Shown here in pieces: positions 1 to 5,992 of a stretch of DNA of 9,530 nucleotides. Numbering within the stretch: position 1 is the stretch's first letter; each line of letters begins with the position of its first letter. The position numbers and the translations under genes were made by a program. The DNA is taken from contig CALBAF010000457.1 of NCBI GenBank assembly GCA_937926415.1, positions 1 to 9,530 on the forward strand, read 5' to 3'. The stretch comes from an uncultured Actinomyces sp. Its GTDB lineage: Bacteria; Actinomycetota; Actinomycetes; Actinomycetales; Actinomycetaceae. The notes beneath the pieces were generated by a model. The model searched no databases and was not told where the DNA came from. It saw only the letters and a program-made list of their open reading frames with translations.

Positions 1-16
1 AGCGTACGGACCTGGG

Positions 17-53
17 GCCCCTCCTGCCGCTCGTGTGAGGGCAGGGGAGGGGC
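17..53 (-). terminator. GC-rich stem-loop beyond the DUF4235 gene
   Basis: The arm GCCCCTCCTGCC (17-28) pairs with 40-53, giving 8 bp plus 4 bp interrupted by a two-base bulge (44-45), around an 11-base loop. It lies just past the stop of the minus-strand DUF4235 gene, where a transcription terminator would be expected. There is no T-tract on either strand, so it would be a weak or non-canonical terminator. It could equally serve a plus-strand gene that ends left of the window. Nothing else is recognisable in positions 1-68. Confidence 0.4.
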
Positions 54-68
54 GCCGATCTGCGGTGC

Positions 69-347
69 TTAGGCCTCCCGCTGGGGCGCGCCGAAGCGGG
101 CCTCGAGCTTGGGGGCGAGCCACTTCTGCGAGCCCTTGTACGCGTAGCGCTGGGCGACGGCGGCGATGGCGGCGGAGGTCGCGGCGAAGAGCACGAGGGA
201 GGCGATGGTGACGTCGTCGGAGTCTTCGGCGGGGATGGGGCGTCCGGTGGCGACCTTCCAGCCGGCTTCGAAGACCTTGGAGGCGGCGAAGGCCGCTCCT
301 GCGATGACGGCGGTCGTGGCGAGCTTTTCGATGGTGGCTGTATCCAT
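69..347 (-). CDS. DUF4235 family small membrane protein
   Basis: This encodes a 92-residue protein matching the actinobacterial DUF4235 family in length and layout. A hydrophobic Ala-rich helix (about residues 10-26) is followed by the motif FEAGWKVATGRPIP (26-39). A short acidic stretch EDSDD (41-45) and a second membrane helix (about 47-66) come next, then a basic C-terminal tail. The function of the family is unknown; the two helices imply an inner-membrane hairpin. The start at 347 is chosen because AGGAGG (353-358, read on the minus strand) sits 5 bases upstream and the family begins here. The same frame stays open further upstream, but that translation is Arg-rich and has no site. The gene is divergent from the lipoprotein gene, with a 141-bp shared upstream region. 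Family assignment is by recognition, not by search. Confidence 0.85.
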   Translation of the reverse strand: MDTATIEKLATTAVIAGAAFAASKVFEAGWKVATGRPIPAEDSDDVTIASLVLFAATSAAIAAVAQRYAYKGSQKWLAPKLEARFGAPQREA

Positions 348-449
348 GGTTGCCTCCTGGCGTGGGGGTTGGTTGTCCCTGTGCGCGTACGCACGATTCC
401 ATGATGCCCCACGCGGCGCTCTTGCGCGAGGCCCACAGGCGCGCTGTCC

Positions 450-455
450 TATGCT
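450..455 (+). promoter_or_regulatory. Possible -10 element of the lipoprotein gene
   Basis: TATGCT resembles a -10 hexamer and lies 33 bases before the ATG at 489, in the divergent region 348-488. No good -35 hexamer stands at 16-18 bases upstream, so this is a weak call. The same region holds a dyad GTGCG-CGTA-CGCAC (381-394) that could be an operator or chance. No convincing promoter for the minus-strand DUF4235 gene was found. Confidence 0.25.
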
Positions 456-488
456 TGAACGGTAGTGTTCCCGTCTGAAGGATTCCTT

Positions 489-1775
489 ATGGCTCGCCCC
501 CGCTCTGTTTTTGCGCTGTCGGCCCTTGTTGTTGCGGTGACGACGATGGCGGCTTGTACGCCGTCCGTGTCGTCCAGTGCGCCCCGGGATCCGTTTGCGT
601 CGCCGATTGTTCCGGGCCAGAGTGCCCGCGCTTCGTCGAGTGCGACCGAGCACGGGACTATCGACGCCCCGACTCCGCGCAGCGGCTCGGGCACGGTGAC
701 GGTCGCTCTGGTGGGTGGCGCGCAGCTGCCTATGGAGACCGCGCAGGAGTTCACGAAGGCGACGGGATTCACGGTCGCGGCGGTGCCGGTGGACGGCGTG
801 GATGCGCTGTCGAAGGCGGGCGCTGACGTGGTGCTCGGCCTTGATGGCGCGGATGCCTTGCAGGCGACCGCAGCGGGCACGATCGCGGCCTCTGCTCCGC
901 AGGATACGGCGACGATTGCCGGTACCGTCGTAGAGGGCGCCGCGGCGGCGATCGCCTACGGGCGCGATGACGTGTGCGTCATCGCCGACAAGTCGTGGAT
1001 GAGTGCGAACGGCCGACCGCTGCCGACCTCGTTCGGTGACCTGACCTCCCCGCGGATCCGCGCACTGCTAACGGTCCCGGACCCGGCCTCGTCGTCGGTG
1101 GGACGCGCTTTCGTACAGGAGGCTGCCGCGCAGACGGGCGAGGGGCTGGGTTCCTTCGCGCAGTCCCTCAACCCGCGCGTGGATTCCTCCCTGGGTGGGG
1201 CCATCGCCGCGTGGACGGCCGGCGCGCACGTGTCCGAGGGCTACCTGTCCGAGGTCGTGGATGCCTCCGCGGGCTCCTCGGGTGCGTATCCGCTGATCGT
1301 GGCCCCGCGCTCGCTGGTGGCCGCGGCGGCGACGAACACGGGTGCCGATTCCTACGGCACGGCGATCTCCTCGACGTGCATCGCGCGCATCATGTACGCG
1401 GCCCCCACGTCCTCGCCCGCGTCGGATGGCGCGGAGTCCCTGATCGCCTGGCTGCAGGGTGAGACCGCGCAGCGTTCCCTGGCGACGACGGGCGCCGTCT
1501 ACCCGATCGATGGTGTGCTTGCCGCCGACACGAAGGCTGGCTGGCTGATGGGTATCACCGGCGATCCGGTGGTCGCCGACGAGACCGTCGGTTCCCTCGA
1601 CGCGATGAGCGCGTGGCTGGCTACGTGGGCCTCGGCGCTGGCCTCCCCGGCGCCGTCCGATTCACCGACGCCCGTGACGGATCCGGGCACGCAGGACGCT
1701 GAACCGGAGCCGGCACCCGCGGATAACCCCGTGACCGACACGGGATACGAGGATTCGAGCGACGGCGAGGAGTAA
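489..1775 (+). CDS. ThiB-like solute-binding lipoprotein with acidic Pro-rich tail
   Basis: This is a 428-residue exported lipoprotein. Residues 1-23 form a lipoprotein signal peptide: basic ARPR start, hydrophobic core, and a lipobox MAAC with acylated Cys23. A Ser/Pro-rich linker follows (24-66). Residues 67-385 look like a type 2 periplasmic-binding-protein domain of the thiamine/iron group. The stretch YGRDDVCVIAD, then LPTSFGDLTSPRIRALLTVPDPASSS, then GAVYPIDGV near the end parallel the order of conserved blocks in ThiB. Cys163 and Cys297 are the only other cysteines and could form a disulfide. The tail (about 386-428) is rich in Pro, Asp, Glu and Thr and likely disordered. The start at 489 has AAGGA (478-482) six bases upstream; an in-frame GTG at 465 has no site. 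No permease or ATPase partner is adjacent, so the substrate (thiamine, iron or other) is not settled. Confidence 0.75.
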   Translation: MARPRSVFALSALVVAVTTMAACTPSVSSSAPRDPFASPIVPGQSARASSSATEHGTIDAPTPRSGSGTVTVALVGGAQLPMETAQEFTKATGFTVAAVPVDGVDALSKAGADVVLGLDGADALQATAAGTIAASAPQDTATIAGTVVEGAAAAIAYGRDDVCVIADKSWMSANGRPLPTSFGDLTSPRIRALLTVPDPASSSVGRAFVQEAAAQTGEGLGSFAQSLNPRVDSSLGGAIAAWTAGAHVSEGYLSEVVDASAGSSGAYPLIVAPRSLVAAAATNTGADSYGTAISSTCIARIMYAAPTSSPASDGAESLIAWLQGETAQRSLATTGAVYPIDGVLAADTKAGWLMGITGDPVVADETVGSLDAMSAWLATWASALASPAPSDSPTPVTDPGTQDAEPEPAPADNPVTDTGYEDSSDGEE

Positions 1776-1800
1776 TCCCCGCCGGACGCGTCCCTTCTCG

Positions 1801-1830
1801 AGTCAGCCTCGCAGCATTGCGGGGCTGACT
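1801..1830 (+). terminator. Hairpin terminator overlapping the convergent gene
   Basis: A 13-bp stem (1801-1813 with 1818-1830) closes a GCAT loop, 25 bases after the lipoprotein stop codon. The only imperfect pair, T1809 with G1822, is a G-U wobble in plus-strand RNA but an A-C mismatch in minus-strand RNA. A T-containing stretch (TTGCATTCCTCT) follows on the plus strand. Both points favour use as the terminator of the lipoprotein gene. The stem covers the stop and last codons of the DUF4921 gene on the other strand. Confidence 0.7.
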
Positions 1831-3122
1831 TTGCATTCCTCTCCGATGCGCATGGGGGCGATGAGGCCCTTGTCGCGCAGGTCGAGCAGGCGCGGTACCG
1901 TGCGCTCGACGACCTTCCACGGGTCGATCGTGTTGAGGTAGATCCGTGTGCCGCCCTCGAAGCCCGCCAGTGTCGAGATGCGCCACTTGAGCAGGATGCG
2001 CCAGCGCATGGGCGTGGAGACGGTGGGCGGGCGGTGATACCACTCCTCGTTCGCGGGCACCTCCACGCCTGTTGCGGCGTGGGCGGCGTGCAAGATGTCG
2101 GAGATGCCGCGCATGGCCTCGGGACTGACCTCCCAGGGGTTCTTCGGTTCGCCCAGGGGCCAGATTGCGATGCCGGGGAAGCGGTGCCCGAAGCCGGCCA
2201 GGGCGACGGCGTGCTCGTTCTGTGCGATGAGGAGCTTGCGCGTGGCCGCGACCGTGAAGATCTGGTCGTAGATGTCGGGCTGGGCCCGCAGGCGCTCCAA
2301 CTCGGCCTCGGTCTGCACCGACATGTCGTCGATGGCGACGAGCTGCTTGTGCAGGTGATCGAAGGATGCGCCGGCGGGGCGCAGCCAGTTCTGGAAGGTC
2401 GCGACGTAGCGGACCGCGGGGTCCAGGTCGTACAGGTCGCGCATCGAGCGGGCCGTGTACGTCGTGTACTGCTCGTGCTCCTCGGGGGTGAGGGTGCCGG
2501 AGCCGGCCAGCTGGTGGGCCTCGGTGGCGCCGTCGACGAAGTGACGCCTGCCGATGATCAGGTCGTGGCCGCCGGAGAAGAAGCCGTTGGCGGATTGGAG
2601 GCGCGCGGTCTCGCTGGTGGCCGCGAACTCGCCCTCGCTCATGCCCGAGGCCAACATGCGAGCGCGCACGACGTTCATGACGTGCTCATAGCCCGCGTCC
2701 GAGGCCAGGTAGTGGGCCATGCGGCGACGGTCGTCCTCGGAGGGGACGTGCCCGTGGTTGAGATGCCAGTAGTTGTAGGAGACGATCTCGAAGAGGTTGG
2801 GGATGCGGCGGAACTCGGCGACCGTGTCTCCGAGCTGATCGGCGCCGAGGGCGTCCAGCTGCTCCCAGGACCCGTCCTCGTGGCGCACGAGGCGCGACTT
2901 CTCGGGCGGGGTTTCAAGGTAGCGGCCGCAGCAGAACGCGCAGTGGTGTCCGTCCGCCTCGTGGTCGATGGGATTGTGGTCCGCGTGCGGGGCGGTCAGG
3001 GGCCGGTTACCGCGGCCGGGAACGGTCCACACCTCTGTGCCCGTGAGTAGGTTCTGCTGTTTGACGGTGCCGTCGGCCAGTCGGACGATGGCGCGGTCGG
3101 CGCGCGTGAGCTTGGAAGCCAT
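1803..3122 (-). CDS. DUF4921 family protein, GalT/HIT-fold nucleotidyltransferase-like
   Basis: This is a 439-residue cytoplasmic protein of the DUF4921 family, related to galactose-1-phosphate uridylyltransferase. Features visible are a CAFC pair (Cys61, Cys64, plus Cys65), the position of a GalT-type zinc knuckle, and NLFEIVSYNYWHLNHGH (109-125) in the N-terminal HIT lobe. The active-site-like block SFDHLHKQL (253-261) gives His256-x-His258-x-Gln260. In GalT the matching HPHGQ carries the nucleophilic histidine, so His258 is the predicted nucleotidylated residue. NTIDPWKV lies near the C-terminus. The substrate is unknown; the Leu and Lys within the HxHxQ block differ from true GalT, so hexose-1-phosphate activity should not be assumed. 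The start at 3122 has no good ribosome binding site, but a TACGAT box stands seven bases before it, suggesting a leaderless transcript. It follows the aldo/keto reductase gene by 19 bp and may also be co-transcribed with it. Confidence 0.8.
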   Translation of the reverse strand: MASKLTRADRAIVRLADGTVKQQNLLTGTEVWTVPGRGNRPLTAPHADHNPIDHEADGHHCAFCCGRYLETPPEKSRLVRHEDGSWEQLDALGADQLGDTVAEFRRIPNLFEIVSYNYWHLNHGHVPSEDDRRRMAHYLASDAGYEHVMNVVRARMLASGMSEGEFAATSETARLQSANGFFSGGHDLIIGRRHFVDGATEAHQLAGSGTLTPEEHEQYTTYTARSMRDLYDLDPAVRYVATFQNWLRPAGASFDHLHKQLVAIDDMSVQTEAELERLRAQPDIYDQIFTVAATRKLLIAQNEHAVALAGFGHRFPGIAIWPLGEPKNPWEVSPEAMRGISDILHAAHAATGVEVPANEEWYHRPPTVSTPMRWRILLKWRISTLAGFEGGTRIYLNTIDPWKVVERTVPRLLDLRDKGLIAPMRIGEECKVSPAMLRG

Positions 3123-3128
3123 ACCTGT

Positions 3129-3155
3129 ATCGTACCCGTCCTCAGAGTCGGTCCA
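3129..3155 (-). promoter_or_regulatory. Candidate leaderless promoter of the DUF4921 gene
   Basis: On the minus strand TACGAT (3129-3134) matches an actinobacterial -10 element, and TGGACC (3150-3155) is a weak -35 at a short 15-base spacing. The predicted start of transcription falls at about 3122, the A of the ATG, so the mRNA would have no leader. The lack of a Shine-Dalgarno at this gene, unlike its neighbours, supports the call. The -35 lies inside the end of the aldo/keto reductase gene. Confidence 0.4.
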
Positions 3156-4020
3156 TCGTCGCCGGATGCGACCCCATGCGCCCGGCCTCGCCCGCGTCCA
3201 GCGCGTCGATGCGCGCGCTCTGCTCGGGCGACAGGGAGAAGGAGAACACGTCGAAGTTGGCGGCCATGCGCTCGTGGTTCAGCGTCTTGGGGAAGACGAC
3301 GTGGCTGCGATCCAGCGCCCACCGCAGTGCGACCTGCGTCGGGCCCACTCCGAGTTGCGCGCCGATCTCGACGAGCGTCGGGTCGGTGACCGCGCGTCCT
3401 CGTGCGAGGGGGGACCAGGCCTCGAACACCATGCCGAGGCCCTGGGCGTAGGCGCGCAGGTCGGCGTTGGGGAAGAAGGGGTGGGATTCGACCTGGAGGA
3501 CGTGCGGGGCGACCGTCGCGACTGCCCGGACTGCCTCGACGTGCTCGCGCTCGTAGTTCGATAGGCCGATCGCGCGTGCGCCGCCTGCGTTGAAGGCGTC
3601 CTCGAGTGCGGGCCAAGGCAGGGCGACGTCGCCCCCGTAGAGCGTGGGGAGCGGCCAGTGCACGAGGAGGAGGTCCGCGTAGTCGGTGCGCAGGTCCTCG
3701 AGGGAGCGTCGGATGGATGCGGCTGCCCGATTGGGCTCGTGGTTGGAGTTGTCGACCTTCGTCGTGACGAATAGGTCCTCGCGCGGGATTCCCGATGCCT
3801 CGAGTGCGGCCCCGACCTCGGCCTCGTTGCCGTACATCTGGGCGGTGTCGATGTGACGGTACCCGACCTCGAGTGCGCGGCTCACCGCGTCGTACGTGTC
3901 CTCGGGCGCGACCTTGTAGGTGCCGAAACCCAGCACGGGGATGGGCGATCCCGTCGGCAGCGTGAGGGTAGGAATTGGGGACGAGGCGGGGGCGTCCTCG
4001 GCGGGAAGTGGGGTGTTCAT
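3142..4020 (-). CDS. Aldo/keto reductase (2,5-diketo-gluconate reductase-like)
   Basis: This is a 292-residue NADPH-dependent oxidoreductase of the aldo/keto reductase superfamily, expected to be a cytoplasmic (beta/alpha)8 barrel that reduces carbonyl compounds. The full catalytic tetrad is visible: Asp58 and Tyr63 in HIDTAQMYGNE, Lys88 in FVTTKVDN, and His121 in LLLVHWPLP. Family signatures IGLSNY (151-156), VESHPFF (177-183) and AWSPLARG (201-208) are present. The cofactor phosphate-binding loop appears as FPKTLNHERMAANFDVF (243-259), where most relatives have PK(S/T)-x(3-4)-R. Length is normal apart from a Pro/Ala-rich extension of about 17 residues at the N-terminus. The start at 4020 is supported by AGGAGG (4029-4034 on the minus strand) eight bases upstream. 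The physiological substrate cannot be read from the sequence; the gene is first in a possible pair with the DUF4921 gene. Confidence 0.92.
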   Translation of the reverse strand: MNTPLPAEDAPASSPIPTLTLPTGSPIPVLGFGTYKVAPEDTYDAVSRALEVGYRHIDTAQMYGNEAEVGAALEASGIPREDLFVTTKVDNSNHEPNRAAASIRRSLEDLRTDYADLLLVHWPLPTLYGGDVALPWPALEDAFNAGGARAIGLSNYEREHVEAVRAVATVAPHVLQVESHPFFPNADLRAYAQGLGMVFEAWSPLARGRAVTDPTLVEIGAQLGVGPTQVALRWALDRSHVVFPKTLNHERMAANFDVFSFSLSPEQSARIDALDAGEAGRMGSHPATMDRL

Positions 4021-4044
4021 CGGTGAATCCTCCTAGTCGTTCCC

Positions 4045-4074
4045 AGTGTAGCCTTCCGCACGCGCTGCGGTCAT
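4045..4074 (-). promoter_or_regulatory. Predicted promoter of the aldo/keto reductase gene
   Basis: On the minus strand ATGACC (4069-4074) and TACACT (4045-4050) form a plausible -35/-10 pair with an 18-base spacer. The transcript would start near 4038, leaving a short leader that contains the AGGAGG at 4029-4034. Position and spacing are consistent; activity is inferred. Confidence 0.5.
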
Positions 4075-4166
4075 CGTCGTCCGCGGGCGGGGTTGGTGCA
4101 CATGTCGTAGCGTTGTCCTCGTTTTAAAGGCGCGCGCGGCGCCGACCTGAGAGCGCAGGAGGAATC

Positions 4167-4991
4167 ATGATCAACGCCTACGAGACGGAGGACGGCGTCG
4201 TCTTCGATATGAGCCAGCTGGAGTGCGACGCTCTGCGCTCGTACGCCGATGGGCTCCTGACTGACCCCGAGCATCCGTTCGTTGAGCTGCTGCGCAGCCA
4301 GGGCCTCGTCGTCGGTGATGCTCCTGTCCCGCATCTTGCTGCGCTCCTCGAGGCGTACGCGCAGGCGACGAAGGTGCTGACCGCCTGGGTCGTTGCTCCG
4401 GCTGGATGCCGGCGCGTCACCTTCTTCGTTGGCCCGCACTCTGCTGCGGTGTTGCGATGCGACGACGGGGGACTGTACGCCGGTGAGGATGACCCGTTGA
4501 CGGTGTGGTCGATCGATGCCGAGCAGCTGCGGGAGACCTTCCTTGAGCTCAGTGCCTTGGGCGAGCCGTCGGGCGAGGGGATTGTTCCGACGGCGGTGCC
4601 GGCAACGCTCTTCGGCGCCCTCGAACGGGCGGAGGTCACGGAAATACTCGTGGAGGTGCCCAAGGTTGCCCGCGAGATCGCCGAGGTCATCGATGCCGAG
4701 GTCGACGAGGCGACGGGGACCTTCTGGGCGGACGTCGCGGATGACGCGTGGGTGGGGCTGGCCGTGCGGGTCGTCGATGCGGCGTCCTACCCGAGCCTGT
4801 CGGGCGAAAGCTGGCGATTGGTCGCCACCAGCGAGGTGGTCTGCGAGGTGCTGGCCGGCGTCGAATTCACTGACTTGTACCCCGACGAGGTGCCCTTGCT
4901 GGCAAGCGCGGATGGTGAGTTCTGGGCGGTTGCTGCGCCGACATCGCTGGAGGTTCTGTGGGAGGATATCGCGGACGTTCTCGCCGAGTAG
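4167..4991 (+). CDS. Hypothetical very acidic protein
   Basis: This is a 274-residue protein that I do not recognise with confidence. It has no signal peptide or membrane segment, so it is probably cytoplasmic. By my count it has about 51 Asp/Glu against about 12 Lys/Arg (only two Lys), giving a very low pI. It reads as two similar-sized alpha/beta halves. One runs through WVVAPAGCRRVTFFVGPHS (74-92), and the other ends with DGEFWAVAAP (249-258) and a helical tail. The layout loosely recalls ESX secretion chaperones of the EspG family or SUKH-type immunity proteins, but no defining motif is present, so neither is claimed as a name. The start is firm: AGGAGG (4157-4162) lies four bases before the ATG. 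A GC-rich inverted repeat GGCGC-GCGCG-GCGCC (4129-4143) lies just upstream. No clear promoter was seen between 4080 and 4150. It is a single-gene unit, divergent from the reductase gene and ended by the terminator at 5095-5117. Confidence 0.75.
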   Translation: MINAYETEDGVVFDMSQLECDALRSYADGLLTDPEHPFVELLRSQGLVVGDAPVPHLAALLEAYAQATKVLTAWVVAPAGCRRVTFFVGPHSAAVLRCDDGGLYAGEDDPLTVWSIDAEQLRETFLELSALGEPSGEGIVPTAVPATLFGALERAEVTEILVEVPKVAREIAEVIDAEVDEATGTFWADVADDAWVGLAVRVVDAASYPSLSGESWRLVATSEVVCEVLAGVEFTDLYPDEVPLLASADGEFWAVAAPTSLEVLWEDIADVLAE

Positions 4992-5094
4992 TCCAACTCG
5001 CGAACCGCAGATCTCACAGTCTGAGAACGTTGGGTGACAAATTATTTCTGTCCTGGCGGTCAGTCGCCCCGTTTGCAGCGTTTTTCCCGGTTTT

Positions 5095-5117
5095 GGACGC
5101 CAAGCGTCCTTTCTTTT
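5095..5117 (+). terminator. Intrinsic terminator after the acidic-protein gene
   Basis: A perfect 6-bp stem GGACGC/GCGTCC (5095-5100 with 5104-5109) and a CAA loop are followed directly by TTTCTTTT (5110-5117). This is the classic stem plus U-tract form, on the plus strand. It lies about 100 bases after the stop of the acidic-protein gene and before the PadR promoter, so it separates the two transcription units. Confidence 0.7.
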
Positions 5118-5191
5118 GAGGGGTCTGACCGCGTGAGTAAGGAAGCGCTGAAATATCACTGAAAAACCCGTGTATGCAATCTGCAAGGTGG

Positions 5192-5221
5192 TTGACACTT
5201 AAATGTGTATGACGGTTAATA
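5192..5221 (+). promoter_or_regulatory. Predicted promoter of the PadR-ABC operon
   Basis: A perfect -35 consensus TTGACA (5192-5197) is followed after 18 bases by TTAATA (5216-5221); TAATAT one base later is the alternative -10. An imperfect dyad ACAC-N6-GTGT (5195-5208) overlaps the -35 and spacer, where binding of a PadR dimer would block RNA polymerase. Known PadR-family operators often have an ATGT-N8-ACAT-like form, which this resembles only loosely. Confidence 0.6.
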
Positions 5222-5383
5222 TCTGCGATATAGCGCGAAAATTCGGGGACTCCTGTCTAACCGGCCGGTAGGCTTTATGTTAGGTAACCCACCGTCAATT
5301 CCCCGCTCTAAGAGCAAAATTCGCGTACGATAGATACTGTTCAACCACAATCGTCTACACGTCAAGACAACGAACGGAGAGTT

Positions 5384-5992
5384 ATGTCGGTTCGCAATGC
5401 CCTGCTGGCGCTTGTTGCGCAGCAGCCCGCCGGTGTCTACCGCCTGAAGCAGATGTTCGAGGAGCAGACGTGCGGAGCATGGCCGCTGAATATCGGCCAG
5501 GTCTACCAGACGATGCAGCGCCTCGAGCGCGACGGCCAGGTTGTGTCTCACGCTGAGACCAACGCCGGCCGCGATTCCGAGGTCTTTGAGCTGACCGACG
5601 CTGGTCGTGATGTTCTCAACGCCTGGTGGTCCACCCCCGTTCCTCGCGAACACCCCGAACGTGATGAGCTCGTGATGAAGCTCGCCGTGGCCGCCGCCGA
5701 CCCGACCGTCGACGTCGAGGCCATGATCCAGACTCAGCGTCGCTCGACCCTGGGTTCCCTGCGTGACGTCACCCGCCTGAAGGCCTCGGCCGATGAGGGT
5801 GAGCTCGCGTGGAAGCTCATCCTGGAGCGTCACATCTTCGACCTCGAGGCCGAGCTGAACTGGCTCGACCACATCGAGTCCGGTGCCGTGTCCGAGGCCG
5901 CTCGTCGCGCCGCCTTCGCTGCTGCGAAGGGCCGCTCGATGAACTGGGCTCAGACAGAAGCCGGTATTTCGGAGCGTGCCGGGGTGCGATGA
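5384..5992 (+). CDS. PadR family transcriptional regulator
   Basis: This is a 202-residue dimeric winged-helix DNA-binding regulator. Residues 3-82 form the PadR domain: ALLALVAQQPAGVYRLKQMF, the recognition helix region NIGQVYQTMQRLERDGQV (36-53), and the wing with SEVFELTDAGRDVLNAWW (65-82). Residues 92-165 match the Vir_AS-like C-terminal domain used for dimerisation, with DELVMKLAVAAA and two amphipathic helices (about 112-133 and 140-165). GGAG (5376-5379) precedes the ATG by four bases. Its last codon overlaps the ATPase start (ATGA, 5989-5992), so the two are translationally coupled. As first gene of an exporter operon it is probably an autorepressor released by the transported compound or a related signal. 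The ligand is unknown. Confidence 0.9.
   Translation: MSVRNALLALVAQQPAGVYRLKQMFEEQTCGAWPLNIGQVYQTMQRLERDGQVVSHAETNAGRDSEVFELTDAGRDVLNAWWSTPVPREHPERDELVMKLAVAAADPTVDVEAMIQTQRRSTLGSLRDVTRLKASADEGELAWKLILERHIFDLEAELNWLDHIESGAVSEAARRAAFAAAKGRSMNWAQTEAGISERAGVR

Larger units (their letters stand above)
4992..5383. other. Long AT-richer intergenic region before the PadR operon
   Basis: No convincing gene is present in these 392 bases. By my count 5161-5340 is about 46% G+C, far below the flanking genes. In order it holds a weak stem TCTCA-cagtc-TGAGA (5012-5026), the intrinsic terminator (5095-5117) and a TTGACA promoter (5192-5221). After these come a perfect 10-bp palindrome ACCGGCCGGT (5260-5269), a short palindrome GTTAGGTAAC (5279-5288) and GCTCTAAGAGC (5305-5315). 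The ribosome binding site GGAG (5376-5379) of the padR-like gene is at the end. The motif TGACGGT occurs at 5210-5216 and inverted at 5291-5297. If the promoter call is right, the operon leader is about 155 nt. Confidence 0.7.

Noticed and set aside
348..653. Upstream extension of the DUF4235 gene to 653
   Set aside because: The extra residues are Arg-rich, overlap the lipoprotein start region and have no initiation site; AGGAGG fixes the start at 347.
2034..3050. A 338-codon plus-strand open frame opposite the DUF4921 gene
   Set aside because: It is Val/Gly/Ala-rich low-complexity antisense, while the minus strand shows GalT-like motifs.
5133..5162. Nine-codon GTG-started mini-frame that could be a leader peptide
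   Set aside because: It has no properly spaced ribosome binding site, no run of regulatory codons, and lies upstream of the predicted promoter.
4071..5198. A 375-codon minus-strand open frame opposite the acidic-protein gene
   Set aside because: Its translation is Arg/His/Gly-rich with no family look and no ribosome binding site. The plus-strand gene has AGGAGG and a balanced hydrophobic pattern, so this is a high-GC antisense shadow.
5305..5315. GCTCTAAGAGC as a terminator before padR
   Set aside because: The stem is too short (4-5 bp) and is followed by AAAA rather than T residues on the plus strand; it is better left as a possible operator or chance palindrome.
5326..5338. TACGAT/TAGATACT as a second promoter close to padR
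   Set aside because: No acceptable -35 element lies 16-18 bases upstream of any of the possible -10 boxes; the TTGACA promoter further upstream is stronger.
5809..5988. Upstream in-frame start for the ATPase gene
   Set aside because: It lies inside the padR-like gene in another frame and adds an Arg-rich segment absent from the family; the ATGA overlap start at 5989 is standard.
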